DNA from: Desulfomonile tiedjei DSM 6799
GTDB lineage: Bacteria > Desulfobacterota > Desulfomonilia > Desulfomonilales > Desulfomonilaceae
Direction of reading: 5' to 3'
NCBI RefSeq assembly: GCF_000266945.1
Contig: NC_018025.1
Coordinates: 5,088,001 to 5,152,000 of the forward strand
Length of the DNA stretch: 64,000 bases
Shown here piece after piece: positions 1-7,796 of the stretch; position 1 is the first letter of the stretch; each line of letters opens with the position of its first letter. The translations under genes and the position numbers were made by a program. Below the pieces are notes generated by a model. It saw only the letters and a list, made by a program, of their open reading frames with translations. It ran no database searches and had not been told where the DNA came from.

Positions 1-555
1 ACCGTTCTTTTCGGTCCATGCCTCTTTTCTAATCCCTCGCGGCAGATAACCTTCCTCCTCGGGAGGGCCTATTTCTGTCCTCTTGACCAGTTTAAGCCCA
101 AGGTCCGCCATGATTTCAACGGCCTGACGCATCCCCGCTGCTGAGGACTCGGTTCGAACGCAAAAGATGTCTCTCCCGAAGAGCTCCACTCCAGGGTTCT
201 CGGGGTACATGCCGGTAATGGCCGGAATGTTAAGGTCCGTAGTGACTGCCTTACACACCGCGCCGCACGCGGGTCCGTACCGGCCGGCATTGAATGCAGG
301 ACCGGCGACGACCAGGTCGGGATTAAAGGTGCGGATAAGATCGATCACTTCTCTGGTCGCCCGGTCGGACTGTTCTGCAAAGAAATTGTCGCCGCAGATG
401 ACTGTGCCGACGATTGACGCTTCATCACCCAAGGCCGCTTCCAGTGCCTTGCCGGGCCCCAGGGAGCCCTCTCTGATTTGCGGCGGAACATCTGCTTTGT
501 CCTCGCCGCCGATCTGCCCGAAAAATTGGTTGAGATAGTGGACTACTCTGATCAC
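1..555 (-). CDS. grdB: Glycine/sarcosine/betaine reductase component B, GrdB-type subunit (partial, 3' end outside window)
   Basis: This is the first 185 codons of a GrdB-family protein, the selenoprotein subunit of the substrate-specific component B of glycine, sarcosine or betaine reductase; the complex attacks the amine and passes a carboxymethyl group to GrdA. The frame is open from a GTG at 555 to the window edge, preceded by AAAGGAGG seven bases upstream. The N-terminus reads VIRVVHYLNQFFGQIGGE, a signature of the family, and DLVVAGPAFNAGRYGPACG follows about residue 85. The selenocysteine UGA expected in full-length GrdB would lie beyond this window, so whether this one is a selenoprotein cannot be judged here. 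It follows grdE by 13 bases, in the same operon. The substrate (glycine, sarcosine, betaine or another amine) cannot be told from this part. Confidence 0.88.
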   Translation of the reverse strand, partial: MIRVVHYLNQFFGQIGGEDKADVPPQIREGSLGPGKALEAALGDEASIVGTVICGDNFFAEQSDRATREVIDLIRTFNPDLVVAGPAFNAGRYGPACGAVCKAVTTDLNIPAITGMYPENPGVELFGRDIFCVRTESSAAGMRQAVEIMADLGLKLVKRTEIGPPEEEGYLPRGIRKEAWTEKNG

Positions 556-568
556 GTGCGCACCTCCT

Positions 569-1849
569 TTAGTAACCCTTGACTGTGAGGCGATAAGCCC
601 CCAACTGGTTAGTTGCGGTGTATAGGCGTCCCAGGGCAGTAGTGAATGCGCTTTCAGGTGGACCGGATATTCCCGCGATGGAATTACCACCAACAGTACG
701 GGTCATAGCCGGCAAAGCCACTTGAACGTCGTTATTGCCTGTTGTGACCACCGCATCCGCCTCGGGGATGCTATCGACCAAGGAAGGAAGATCGCCCTTC
801 GGACCGGCGATCTCGTTGGCAATAATCACTGTCCTGATGCCCACTTTTTCACATTCCTTGCAAGTCAACATCAAATCCGTATCTGAGTGGCCACCGCCCT
901 CTTGGGTGATGACGGCTCCGGAAGCGCCCAACTGCTTTCCCAGTTTCGCCGCGAATTTGGCAGACCGATCTTTTTCCCTGAGCGTGTTGTGTTCATTGGC
1001 GATGATGACGCCCAAGAACCTGAGGTCTTGTCCGTTACGACGAGCCAATTCCAGGACAACCGGGTTGTTTACGTGGAAATATGAGGGATTCTTTTGACAT
1101 GCAATAATATAGTTGCTGCTGACAATGGCCCCATCCAAAACCTCATTAGGATGGAGTACGGTTGGCAGAAGACTTCTAGCGTTTTCTCCATACACGAACG
1201 TATCGCGAAACAAGCCCTGAGATTGCAGATGGCAGATGTACACAACCCCCGGCAAGTCTTTCCCTTCAGACGTACGTGCGTCAGGGCCGTACAACTCTAT
1301 GTCATCGGGAGCCAGGTTTCGGGTCGGTTCCGCCAGATAGACAGCCGCTTCGAGCCCAGCCTTCCTTGCCGCCAGATCGAATTCCAGGTCAGTCATCTCC
1401 GGAAAGGCAGTACACTCCAGGACGATATTTATGGTACGTGAGAACTGGCTGTAGAGGGCGCCGGGACCGCTCATATCGATGATTCCTTCCTGAATGCCCG
1501 GCCTCTGCCCGGTCTGGATTACAGCCACTCCCTCCAGGACGTTCGTTTCGCCTATGCCCGCAGTCTCCATAGGGCCGAGGGCTCCCGGGAACGGAGTGGT
1601 TCCACCGGAAAGCTTGACGCGAGGCTGAATCGCATCCATGACATGGATGATTCGTGCGGTTTCGCCCGGTGAAACAATCTTGACGTCCACCTCGGAAAAA
1701 AGACCGTCTCGATTCAGGGCTGCCGTCATTTCCTGTTTATCGATCTCCAGAGCACCGTTGCTTATTCGAGTGACAGCCCCGAACATGGCACTGGTAATCT
1801 TGAACTTGCGCAACGCTAACTGCATGAAAGGAAATTCTTTTTGTTCCAT
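569..1849 (-). CDS. grdE: Glycine/sarcosine/betaine reductase component B, GrdE-type proprotein
   Basis: GrdE is the proprotein that is cleaved at a cysteine to give two subunits of component B, the new N-terminus carrying a pyruvoyl group that forms a Schiff base with the amine substrate. The product is about 426 residues, the usual size. ATG 1849 was chosen because GGAG lies eight bases upstream; a later ATG at 1825 would match the shortest family members. The candidate cleavage Cys is about residue 251, in SSNYIIACQKNPSYFHVNN, which matches the position and context known for the family. Downstream, EGGGHSDTDLMLTCKECE is typical of the C-terminal subunit. It sits 37 bases after the SLC13 transporter gene and 13 bases before grdB, so the three are likely co-transcribed. 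The grdA, grdC and grdD genes needed for a working reductase are not in the window. Confidence 0.87.
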   Translation of the reverse strand: MEQKEFPFMQLALRKFKITSAMFGAVTRISNGALEIDKQEMTAALNRDGLFSEVDVKIVSPGETARIIHVMDAIQPRVKLSGGTTPFPGALGPMETAGIGETNVLEGVAVIQTGQRPGIQEGIIDMSGPGALYSQFSRTINIVLECTAFPEMTDLEFDLAARKAGLEAAVYLAEPTRNLAPDDIELYGPDARTSEGKDLPGVVYICHLQSQGLFRDTFVYGENARSLLPTVLHPNEVLDGAIVSSNYIIACQKNPSYFHVNNPVVLELARRNGQDLRFLGVIIANEHNTLREKDRSAKFAAKLGKQLGASGAVITQEGGGHSDTDLMLTCKECEKVGIRTVIIANEIAGPKGDLPSLVDSIPEADAVVTTGNNDVQVALPAMTRTVGGNSIAGISGPPESAFTTALGRLYTATNQLGAYRLTVKGY

Positions 1850-1886
1850 TGGAAAATCTCCGAGACATAAACCGGGCATTTGGTGC

Positions 1887-3359
1887 TTAAACCAGTCCCA
1901 ACCAATGCCAGTAAGTGGTGCTGAAGACGACCATCAGGCCCACGGCTATCAGAACTAGAGGAACCCCTACTTTCAACATTTCGTCCGAGCTGAACGTATT
2001 TGTCGAATAGGCGACCATCGACATGGGGGTGTTGACGGGGATGATGACCGAGAACTGAATGCTGTAGTACATGATGAGAGTCAGGCCCCACACGTTCAGG
2101 CCGGGAATCGAGAGCCCTTGGGCAAATCCTATTGCTGTCGGAACTAAAGCTGCCACTGCGGCGGATCGTGCGGAAAATGCCAGCGAAAAGATGGCGAAGA
2201 ATAAGCCTCCTGCTGCAATCATCAGCAGTAACGGCCACTTGTCGACTCCCAGACTGATAATAGTGTTTTGCGCCACCCATGCGGCTGCTCCGCTTTTCAG
2301 AAGCCATATACCCAGAGAAATGGCCGCGCCGAACAGCATGAGGGTTCCCCAGTTTACCTTCCGTTCCAACTCCTTCCAGGTCGCCACGTTGATTCCTGGA
2401 AAAAAGATGGCTACCACAGCGAGAATCGCGACGGTGCTGGGATCCAACGGATGTAACACCTTGCCGGTAGCCCACAAAAATATGGTCGCGCACATGATCG
2501 CCAGGAGCTTCTTCTCCTTCGCTGAGATGCGGCCGACCTCGTCGTATCGCTTGTATATGAGTTCACATCCGCCCTCTAATTCCTCGTCGCCTACCGGGAA
2601 AAAGCGGAGGACCAGCAGAAACAACACGAAACCGACTGCCAATGAGAAGGGCATTCCGTACACAGCCCACTGTAGCCAACTGATGTCATGCTTGGTTGCG
2701 GTGGAGATGTACATGGCGGTTTGTACGGGAGGCGCACCTGAAGTAAGAATGCCCATGCCGGAGATACCAGTCCCGAACGCGACAATCAGCAGCATGGCTT
2801 TACTCAGGTTGCTCTTCAAATCAAGACGAAAAGCTTCAATGATGCCAATCGACACAGCAGTCATGAGTGCAGCGTTGGCTGCCTGGGCAGGAATAAAGAG
2901 GGTTAAGATAAAGGACATGAGCAACACACCCAAGAGCACCCTCTTCGGTTTCGCACCCATACGGCAGAGAATAAAGAAGCCTATTCTCCGGCCTAGACCT
3001 GTTATTTCGATTGCGGATGCGAGGAACAAGGCACAAGCTACCAGCACCCAGGCTTCCGAACTGAAGCCGGATAAGGCCATCTTCAGCGCTTCTTTGGTCC
3101 CGATCAATTTTCCCGGATTGGACGATGCCGGAGAAATCGCCACAAGGATCGTAAAAGACGCTATGAGGAGAAATGAACTGGCCGCATATCCTACAGCTTC
3201 GGAAACCCACAGAATCAGCATGAACACCATCACGCTGAGGAGAGCTTGCCCCACAGGAGTGAGAGTCGCTGGAAAGTGGATCGATTGGAAAAGTACCAGC
3301 GCTACGAAGGCGAGCACAATTCCTGCAATTTTGCGAATCTTACCGTCAATTGTTTTCAC
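1887..3359 (-). CDS. SLC13/DASS-family anion:sodium symporter
   Basis: This is a polytopic inner-membrane permease of the divalent anion:Na+ symporter (SLC13/CitT-like) family, which usually carries di- or tricarboxylates, sulfate or taurine-like compounds. About 490 residues with roughly a dozen hydrophobic segments, beginning IAGIVLAFVALVLFQSI and ending LVLIAVGLMVVFSTTYWHW. The start was set at GTG 3359 because AAGGAG lies five bases upstream; an in-frame start 21 codons earlier has no ribosome site. Family features include the paired re-entrant regions around FIPAQAANAALMTAVSIG and IPVNTPMSMVAYSTN, the latter being the C-terminal SNT-like motif region. As first gene of the operon with grdE and grdB it may import the amine or a co-substrate of the reductase; that is inference, as reductase operons elsewhere more often carry betaine transporters. 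Confidence 0.85.
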   Translation of the reverse strand: MKTIDGKIRKIAGIVLAFVALVLFQSIHFPATLTPVGQALLSVMVFMLILWVSEAVGYAASSFLLIASFTILVAISPASSNPGKLIGTKEALKMALSGFSSEAWVLVACALFLASAIEITGLGRRIGFFILCRMGAKPKRVLLGVLLMSFILTLFIPAQAANAALMTAVSIGIIEAFRLDLKSNLSKAMLLIVAFGTGISGMGILTSGAPPVQTAMYISTATKHDISWLQWAVYGMPFSLAVGFVLFLLVLRFFPVGDEELEGGCELIYKRYDEVGRISAKEKKLLAIMCATIFLWATGKVLHPLDPSTVAILAVVAIFFPGINVATWKELERKVNWGTLMLFGAAISLGIWLLKSGAAAWVAQNTIISLGVDKWPLLLMIAAGGLFFAIFSLAFSARSAAVAALVPTAIGFAQGLSIPGLNVWGLTLIMYYSIQFSVIIPVNTPMSMVAYSTNTFSSDEMLKVGVPLVLIAVGLMVVFSTTYWHWLGLV

Positions 3360-3592
3360 GTCGGCTCCTTGATTACAGGTAATCGTCACATTCTGAACGA
3401 GACCGGTCCGAGCATACTGCATGGCTCACAGACTCTTTCATCTGTGGAGAACCATGGACCGCAAGATTGGTTCTGTTGTATAGACAACTTGTCATCCACA
3501 TGTCAAGTCTTTTTTTACGACCTCGATCGTTCATCTGACATCACGAAAACCGCCATCGCGCTGATCCAAAGAAATTCCGATGGCCTAGTTAT

Positions 3593-5072
3593 CTATAGTT
3601 TCGCCCTTTTTGTATTCTGGACGGTTAGATGGTGAGATAATCCTTGAAAAAATAAGGCGTTCCGCACATACCCGGTTTTGTGTAAAGATTCTGGGAAGGA
3701 GGAACGCCAGTTGAAGAGATCTATACCAGATCCGTTCGGGATTGACGAGATTCATTTCAGAGCGTGTTTCAGCGCACCGAGTTTCCGTATCTTCGTTGCG
3801 CTGGTGGTCGGTTGGGTGCTCACTATGGGCAAGCACACTATCAGCCAGGTGATTCTGACCATGAGACTCCATGAATCCAAGCACTTCGCCAGCATCTACC
3901 GATTCCTCGGCAAGGGACGATGGGAGACTGACTTTGTCTCCTATTTCGTCTTCAGAATGTTGGTAGAAACGCTGATTGCAGAAGGGATCGAGATCCTTGT
4001 GGTGATTGACGACACCTTGAACAAGCACACTGGCAAGAAGATCTGTGGCGCGGGCTGGCAGCATGATGGTTCACTCCCAAAGCATACTAAGCAAAAGGGG
4101 TATGGAGTGTGCTTTGTCATCATAGGACTGGCGATTCGCCTTCCCGGCATCAGCGATCGCATGTTTTGTCTGCCATACGCTGCCCGCCTTTGGTGGCCGC
4201 CAAAGGCCAAGTTTAATCCCAAGAGCCTGCCCTACAAGACAAAACCCGAACTTGGATTGGATCTTATAAATCTGACTCATTCATGGCTCCAAGAGGGAGA
4301 AAGACTGAGAATTGTGTTCGACCTGGGATACTGCTGCGATACCATCCTCAAAGCACGACCCAAGAATGTGCACATTACAGGGAGGCTGAGAAAGGATGCA
4401 GCTTTGTTCGCTGTGCTGGAACCTGCTCCATTTACAGTGATGGGCAGACCTCGCAAGAGAGGCGCTCGACTGCCCTCCCTGGAAACGATGTTCCAGGACC
4501 CCAATCTGGGGTGGAATGAGATTAGGGTCTTCTGCTATGGAAAACAAACTAAGCTCCTGATACATCAGTTCACGGCGCTATGGTATCATAGCGCAGGGCA
4601 ACAGCCTCTTTCGATCGTGTTGTGCCATGACCCGGCCGGCCACCATGCCAATATGGTGTTTTTCGATACGGACCCTCAGGCTGCACCACAGCAGATTATC
4701 GAGCGCTACGCTGCACGCTTTAGCATTGAGATGACCAATCGAGAGACCAAGAACCTCCTGGGTGCGGCTGAACCTCAGTGTCGGAAAGAGACCTCGGTAA
4801 CCCGTGCCCCTATGTTTGCTTACTGGGCCTACTGCTTTGTAGTGCTTTGGTTCGTTGGGCAATTCGTCACTGCAAAGAACCTCGTTGCCGACCCGGCTCC
4901 CTGGTACTGCCGGAAAAAGTCGTTCACCTTTTCAGACATGCTGGCAGCAGCTCGAAGGAGTCATTTCTCGCTGAGAATTTATTCGAAAGCCAGCCGAATC
5001 AATAAGTTCGAAAAACTCAACGGCCCGCGCTCCACGCGCGGACTCGACCATGCAAGAATCGCGAAACTATAG
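3593..5072 (+). mobile_element. IS701/IS4-like insertion sequence, copy A (1480 bp)
   Basis: The ends are set by comparing the two copies in the window. The terminal inverted repeat is CTATAGTTTCGC, perfect over 12 bp at both ends, with weaker similarity beyond. Both sides carry the 7-bp target duplication TAGTTAT (3586-3592 and 5073-5079), so this copy is an intact simple insertion. It lies between the SLC13-grd operon and the ankyrin gene. I saw no sequence difference from copy B at 26955-28434, so one of them moved recently. The transposase stop codon TAG is formed by the last three bases of the right end. Confidence 0.93.
3711..5072 (+). CDS. DDE transposase of the IS701/IS4-like element (copy A)
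   Basis: A 453-residue transposase of the DDE superfamily that cuts and joins the element's ends. The start is TTG 3711, with AGGAGG eight bases upstream; an earlier in-frame TTG at 3678 lacks a ribosome site. The first acidic pair is in LVVIDDTLNKHTGKK (about residue 100), a second Asp in IVFDLGYCCD (about 205) and a Glu candidate in SIEMTNRETKN (about 350). This layout suits the IS701/DDE_5 or IS4-like groups; I cannot separate these by eye. The gene runs to the last base of the element. It is intact, with a full-length identical twin at 27073-28434, so the element is probably active or was until recently. Confidence 0.9.
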   Translation: MKRSIPDPFGIDEIHFRACFSAPSFRIFVALVVGWVLTMGKHTISQVILTMRLHESKHFASIYRFLGKGRWETDFVSYFVFRMLVETLIAEGIEILVVIDDTLNKHTGKKICGAGWQHDGSLPKHTKQKGYGVCFVIIGLAIRLPGISDRMFCLPYAARLWWPPKAKFNPKSLPYKTKPELGLDLINLTHSWLQEGERLRIVFDLGYCCDTILKARPKNVHITGRLRKDAALFAVLEPAPFTVMGRPRKRGARLPSLETMFQDPNLGWNEIRVFCYGKQTKLLIHQFTALWYHSAGQQPLSIVLCHDPAGHHANMVFFDTDPQAAPQQIIERYAARFSIEMTNRETKNLLGAAEPQCRKETSVTRAPMFAYWAYCFVVLWFVGQFVTAKNLVADPAPWYCRKKSFTFSDMLAAARRSHFSLRIYSKASRINKFEKLNGPRSTRGLDHARIAKL

Positions 5073-5878
5073 TAGTTATATCAGTTGCCAAAATTAGTGA
5101 CCGATTGAAGATTAGGAAGATTGGTAGGTGCCGTGCCTCCGTGCCGGCACATCTTAAATATGATCAATGATATCGATAGAATGGACCGGCAGGGACGCCG
5201 ATCCCTACCAATATCCTGTAATTCACACGAGGGATAAACGACAGAATTTTTGGCACTGACTATAATGTCGGCAGAATGCAGCGGGAAGGCAAGGTCAAAT
5301 ATTTTGTGTCGCATCCCCTTACGATGCCGTCACATTCACTCTCGAGCCATGCACATTGCAAGGTCTCAACTGAGCCGCGTGCCAAATGAGACCATAGACG
5401 GCGCAATCGGTGGCTCCGTAGACATCGATCCTCAGGAACGCGCCGCATCGTGAACCAGTGGGGTACGTCGAAACGACAATGGGGCCGGGAGCACAGAGGG
5501 ACTGGATTGGAGTAGGATCTATCGAGTGAGTGATGGAAAGCTGGCGAAAGTGATGGGAAGTGAAGAGATAGTCATTCAGGTTTACTGTTCCACTACGAAA
5601 TACCCCGTGACGCCGGACAGTTCGGCAGACGTTTCGAGCACATCGGAAGATCGTTTTCCGCAGTTCAACAAGTTCGCATCCTGTCGGACGTGCCAGAAAT
5701 CATGAAGGATTCAGGAAATGTCCTGAGTTCTTTTTTCGTCAGGGTTAACACGAGGTTAACATGAGTGAAGGAAAGGCTCAATATTTTAAACCTGGCACAG
5801 GAGACGAGTGAAGCCACTTTTTAGCGAGATCAGGCAAGCATTCCCACCGCGGGATATTCATTAGGGGGCTGGTGCTTC
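5073..5878. other. Intergenic region with one foldback repeat
   Basis: No convincing gene over 800 bp. It holds the right copy of the IS target duplication (5073-5079) and a foldback repeat at 5123-5215. Small open frames at 5250-5453 on both strands have no ribosome site and look random. Confidence 0.6.
5123..5215. repeat. Foldback repeat family A, copy 1
   Basis: About 93 bp starting GGTAGGTGCCGTGCCTCCG and ending GACGCCGATCCCTACC. The two ends are imperfect inverted repeats of about 27 bases (GGTAGG...TGCCGG), so the single strand can fold into one hairpin with a loop rich in A and T. Other copies are at 33001-33136, 41591-41690, 45386-45530 and 45571-45635. Confidence 0.8.
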
Positions 5879-6340
5879 TTACATCTCGGCCCCATGTTCC
5901 CGAAGAACGTCTTCTATTTCACTGTGCTGCATGCCAGTGGCCATAACCAGTGCTGTCTCGCCGTTGCAATTCTTGGCGTTCACGTCGGCGCCGTGCTCCA
6001 GAAGCAGTCTTACCGGTTCAATGCGGCCCTGAACGGTGGCACCCATGAGGGCAGTCCAGCCGTCTTGATCAACCATGTCGATGTTTGCTCCTTTGTCAAG
6101 AAGCAGCTTCATAACCTCCAGGTTTCCGCGGACTGCAGCCTCCATTAAAATAGTGGTCTTGTACTTGCCTTTCGATGCATTGATGTTTGTTCCTTCGGCG
6201 AGGAGTCGTTCCAGCGATGCAAGGTCATCTTCAGCGACAGCGATTCGCGCCGCCTCATCCTTGTCCCTTTCCTTGGCCAGTCTGTTGGCAAGGGCCAGCG
6301 CTCCACGGATTCCGGTTCGATAGATCTTCGGGTCACTCAT
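5879..6340 (-). CDS. Ankyrin-repeat protein
   Basis: A 153-residue protein made almost wholly of ankyrin repeats, a protein-protein interaction fold; the partner is unknown. ATG 6340 was chosen because AGAGGA lies eight bases upstream. After a charged N-terminus, a degenerate first repeat (DLASLERLLAEGTNINA) is followed by three clear ones: TILMEAAVRGNLEVMKLLLD, GWTALMGATVQGRIEPVRLL and GETALVMATGMQHSEIEDVL, each ending with the GANID/GADVN type turn. There is no signal peptide or membrane segment, so it is likely cytoplasmic. It appears monocistronic, with over 300 bp of empty DNA on both sides. Confidence 0.85.
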   Translation of the reverse strand: MSDPKIYRTGIRGALALANRLAKERDKDEAARIAVAEDDLASLERLLAEGTNINASKGKYKTTILMEAAVRGNLEVMKLLLDKGANIDMVDQDGWTALMGATVQGRIEPVRLLLEHGADVNAKNCNGETALVMATGMQHSEIEDVLREHGAEM

Positions 6341-6776
6341 CAAGGTTCCTCTTTCCATTCAATGCCAGAGCAGTTCGTGAGGCTTTCGAGTAGTCGTTAC
6401 GAGTCGAACAGCGATTGTCGATTTGTCAGTGATTGTCGATTTGTCGTTTCGGAAGCATAGAATCGCGCACCGGAACAACTGTCTTCCAGCTTCGCCTTGG
6501 GCCCAAAATCTGTGGAGTAAATAGGAACAACTCCTGCCTTCTCAATGACGTCCACGGCAATCTGATCCGCGATCACGGACACCGCCGGAATCAGCTAATT
6601 CTCCCTAGTCAAAGCTTATTACGCCTTGGGCCCCGCGTCAACAATGAGGAGACCGATCTGATGACGCTGCCGGGTCGAACCTCACATGCTATGCGAACCG
6701 ATAATTTCACTCCCGGAGATTTTCTGGTAGAACCAGAGGGGAGAAGCACAAATATGGTGGAGAAGAGAGGTAGACC
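6341..6776. other. Intergenic region with a possible gene remnant
   Basis: About 435 bp. A minus-strand frame around 6412-6590 reads like a protein tail (VSVIADQIAVDVIEKAGVVP) but begins right after an in-frame stop and has no ribosome site; it may be the 3' remnant of a lost gene that I do not recognise. A 15-bp direct repeat GATTGTCGATTTGTC occurs at 6413 and 6431. Confidence 0.4.
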
Positions 6777-7016
6777 ATGTCGGACGATCCCAAGACGTTT
6801 CTTACGAGCGGAAGATTTGATTACTCTCTCAACGTGGCTCAAATCAGGGCCAAGGAGGCAGCCATCTTCGATCACGATCAAGGCAATCCCTATGGTACCG
6901 GGATTCAGAAGGCTGTTGAAGAATTCCCTCGAGAGTTAGGAGATCCCAGAATCAGACTCGGGTACGAACAGGCTTACAAAGAGACATGGGAAGAGCTTGA
7001 AAAAGATGAGTCGTAA
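6777..7016 (+). CDS. Small hypothetical protein
   Basis: A 79-residue soluble acidic protein that I do not recognise. ATG 6777 has a good ribosome site (GAGAGG, six bases upstream), which is the main support. The sequence is rich in Asp, Glu and Lys with no membrane segment, signal or Cys motif; it opens MSDDPKTFLTSGRFDYSLNV and ends in a charged helix WEELEKDES. No operon partner: about 440 bp of empty DNA precede and 780 bp follow. Function unknown. Confidence 0.55.
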   Translation: MSDDPKTFLTSGRFDYSLNVAQIRAKEAAIFDHDQGNPYGTGIQKAVEEFPRELGDPRIRLGYEQAYKETWEELEKDES

Positions 7017-7796
7017 TTAGGCTGCTGATTTTGGTTTCCACAACTCTTACTACCAAGAGAAGAGTTGGGAGGATTCTAAGATGTAATGGACTGGGGTCTC
7101 CCGAGGAGGGATTTCCTTGGTCCATTTTGCGCTGCATCCTTGTTCCCAAAACTAAACAAGTACCCGGAGACGGGGGAGGAAGAGACCATCACGCCTCCGG
7201 GTTTCTCGAAAATCGCCGGAAAAAGCTATCCCCTTCTTATTCGGGCGATACATGACAATTAATAGATAGACCCCCTCTGCAGAAGTCGAGGCTCCTTTCA
7301 ACAACCGGTCCCCAATGCTGTGTGGAAACCGATCCGAGAGATCGATGCACATTGAAATTTACAGGATGCGATTTGGGAATTCTGAAGCTGTTAGCGGTTC
7401 TGTCTGTGTAGCATCATATCTAATCTCACTTTTCCATCATCACCCTGGTGTAGGCCAATTGAATCTGCAGCGTTATATTTTTCCAGGAGCTTTCATATGC
7501 ATTTGCCTTTTTTCTTGCTAACCCAATACGCACCCAAACCGGCAGTTACCGAGGCCCAGCATGTGTCCGGGCCGGAAATTCTTGTGGCCATGTTGGCGAA
7601 GTCCGATAAAAGTGCCCGGTTAAGCGAGCACTTTTATCGTTTGTTGTGGCGTTTTCGCCATGGGAGTCACTAGTTCACACCAAAGCCGCCAATTCTCCCG
7701 ACAATTTCGGGATTGTTCGTCAATCCTCCGGCAGCGGCGGAGCGCCGGGGGATGACGTATTCCGATGGCCTAGCCATGGAACACGGTTGTGAAGAT
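7017..7796. other. Intergenic region
   Basis: No supported gene in 780 bp. It holds the strong hairpin at 7604-7639 and a smaller one (TGGCGTTTTCGCCA) near 7646, both between the small plus-strand gene and the minus-strand porin gene, where transcripts from both sides should end. Confidence 0.6.
7604..7639. terminator. Bidirectional terminator-like hairpin
   Basis: CGATAAAAGTGC and GCACTTTTATCG form a perfect 12-bp stem around a 12-base loop. The A and T runs fall inside the stem arms, so each strand gives a hairpin with T residues at its 3' arm, though no long U tail follows. It lies 160 bp downstream of the porin stop. Confidence 0.55.

Noticed and set aside
2071-3372. 433-residue frame opposite the SLC13 gene
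   Set aside because: Antisense shadow: no ribosome site, no family resemblance, fully covered by a strong gene on the other strand.
6412-6590. Possible gene remnant reading VSVIADQIAVDVIEKAGVVP
   Set aside because: Looks protein-like but I cannot name the family, and it has neither start nor ribosome site; noted only under the intergenic entry.
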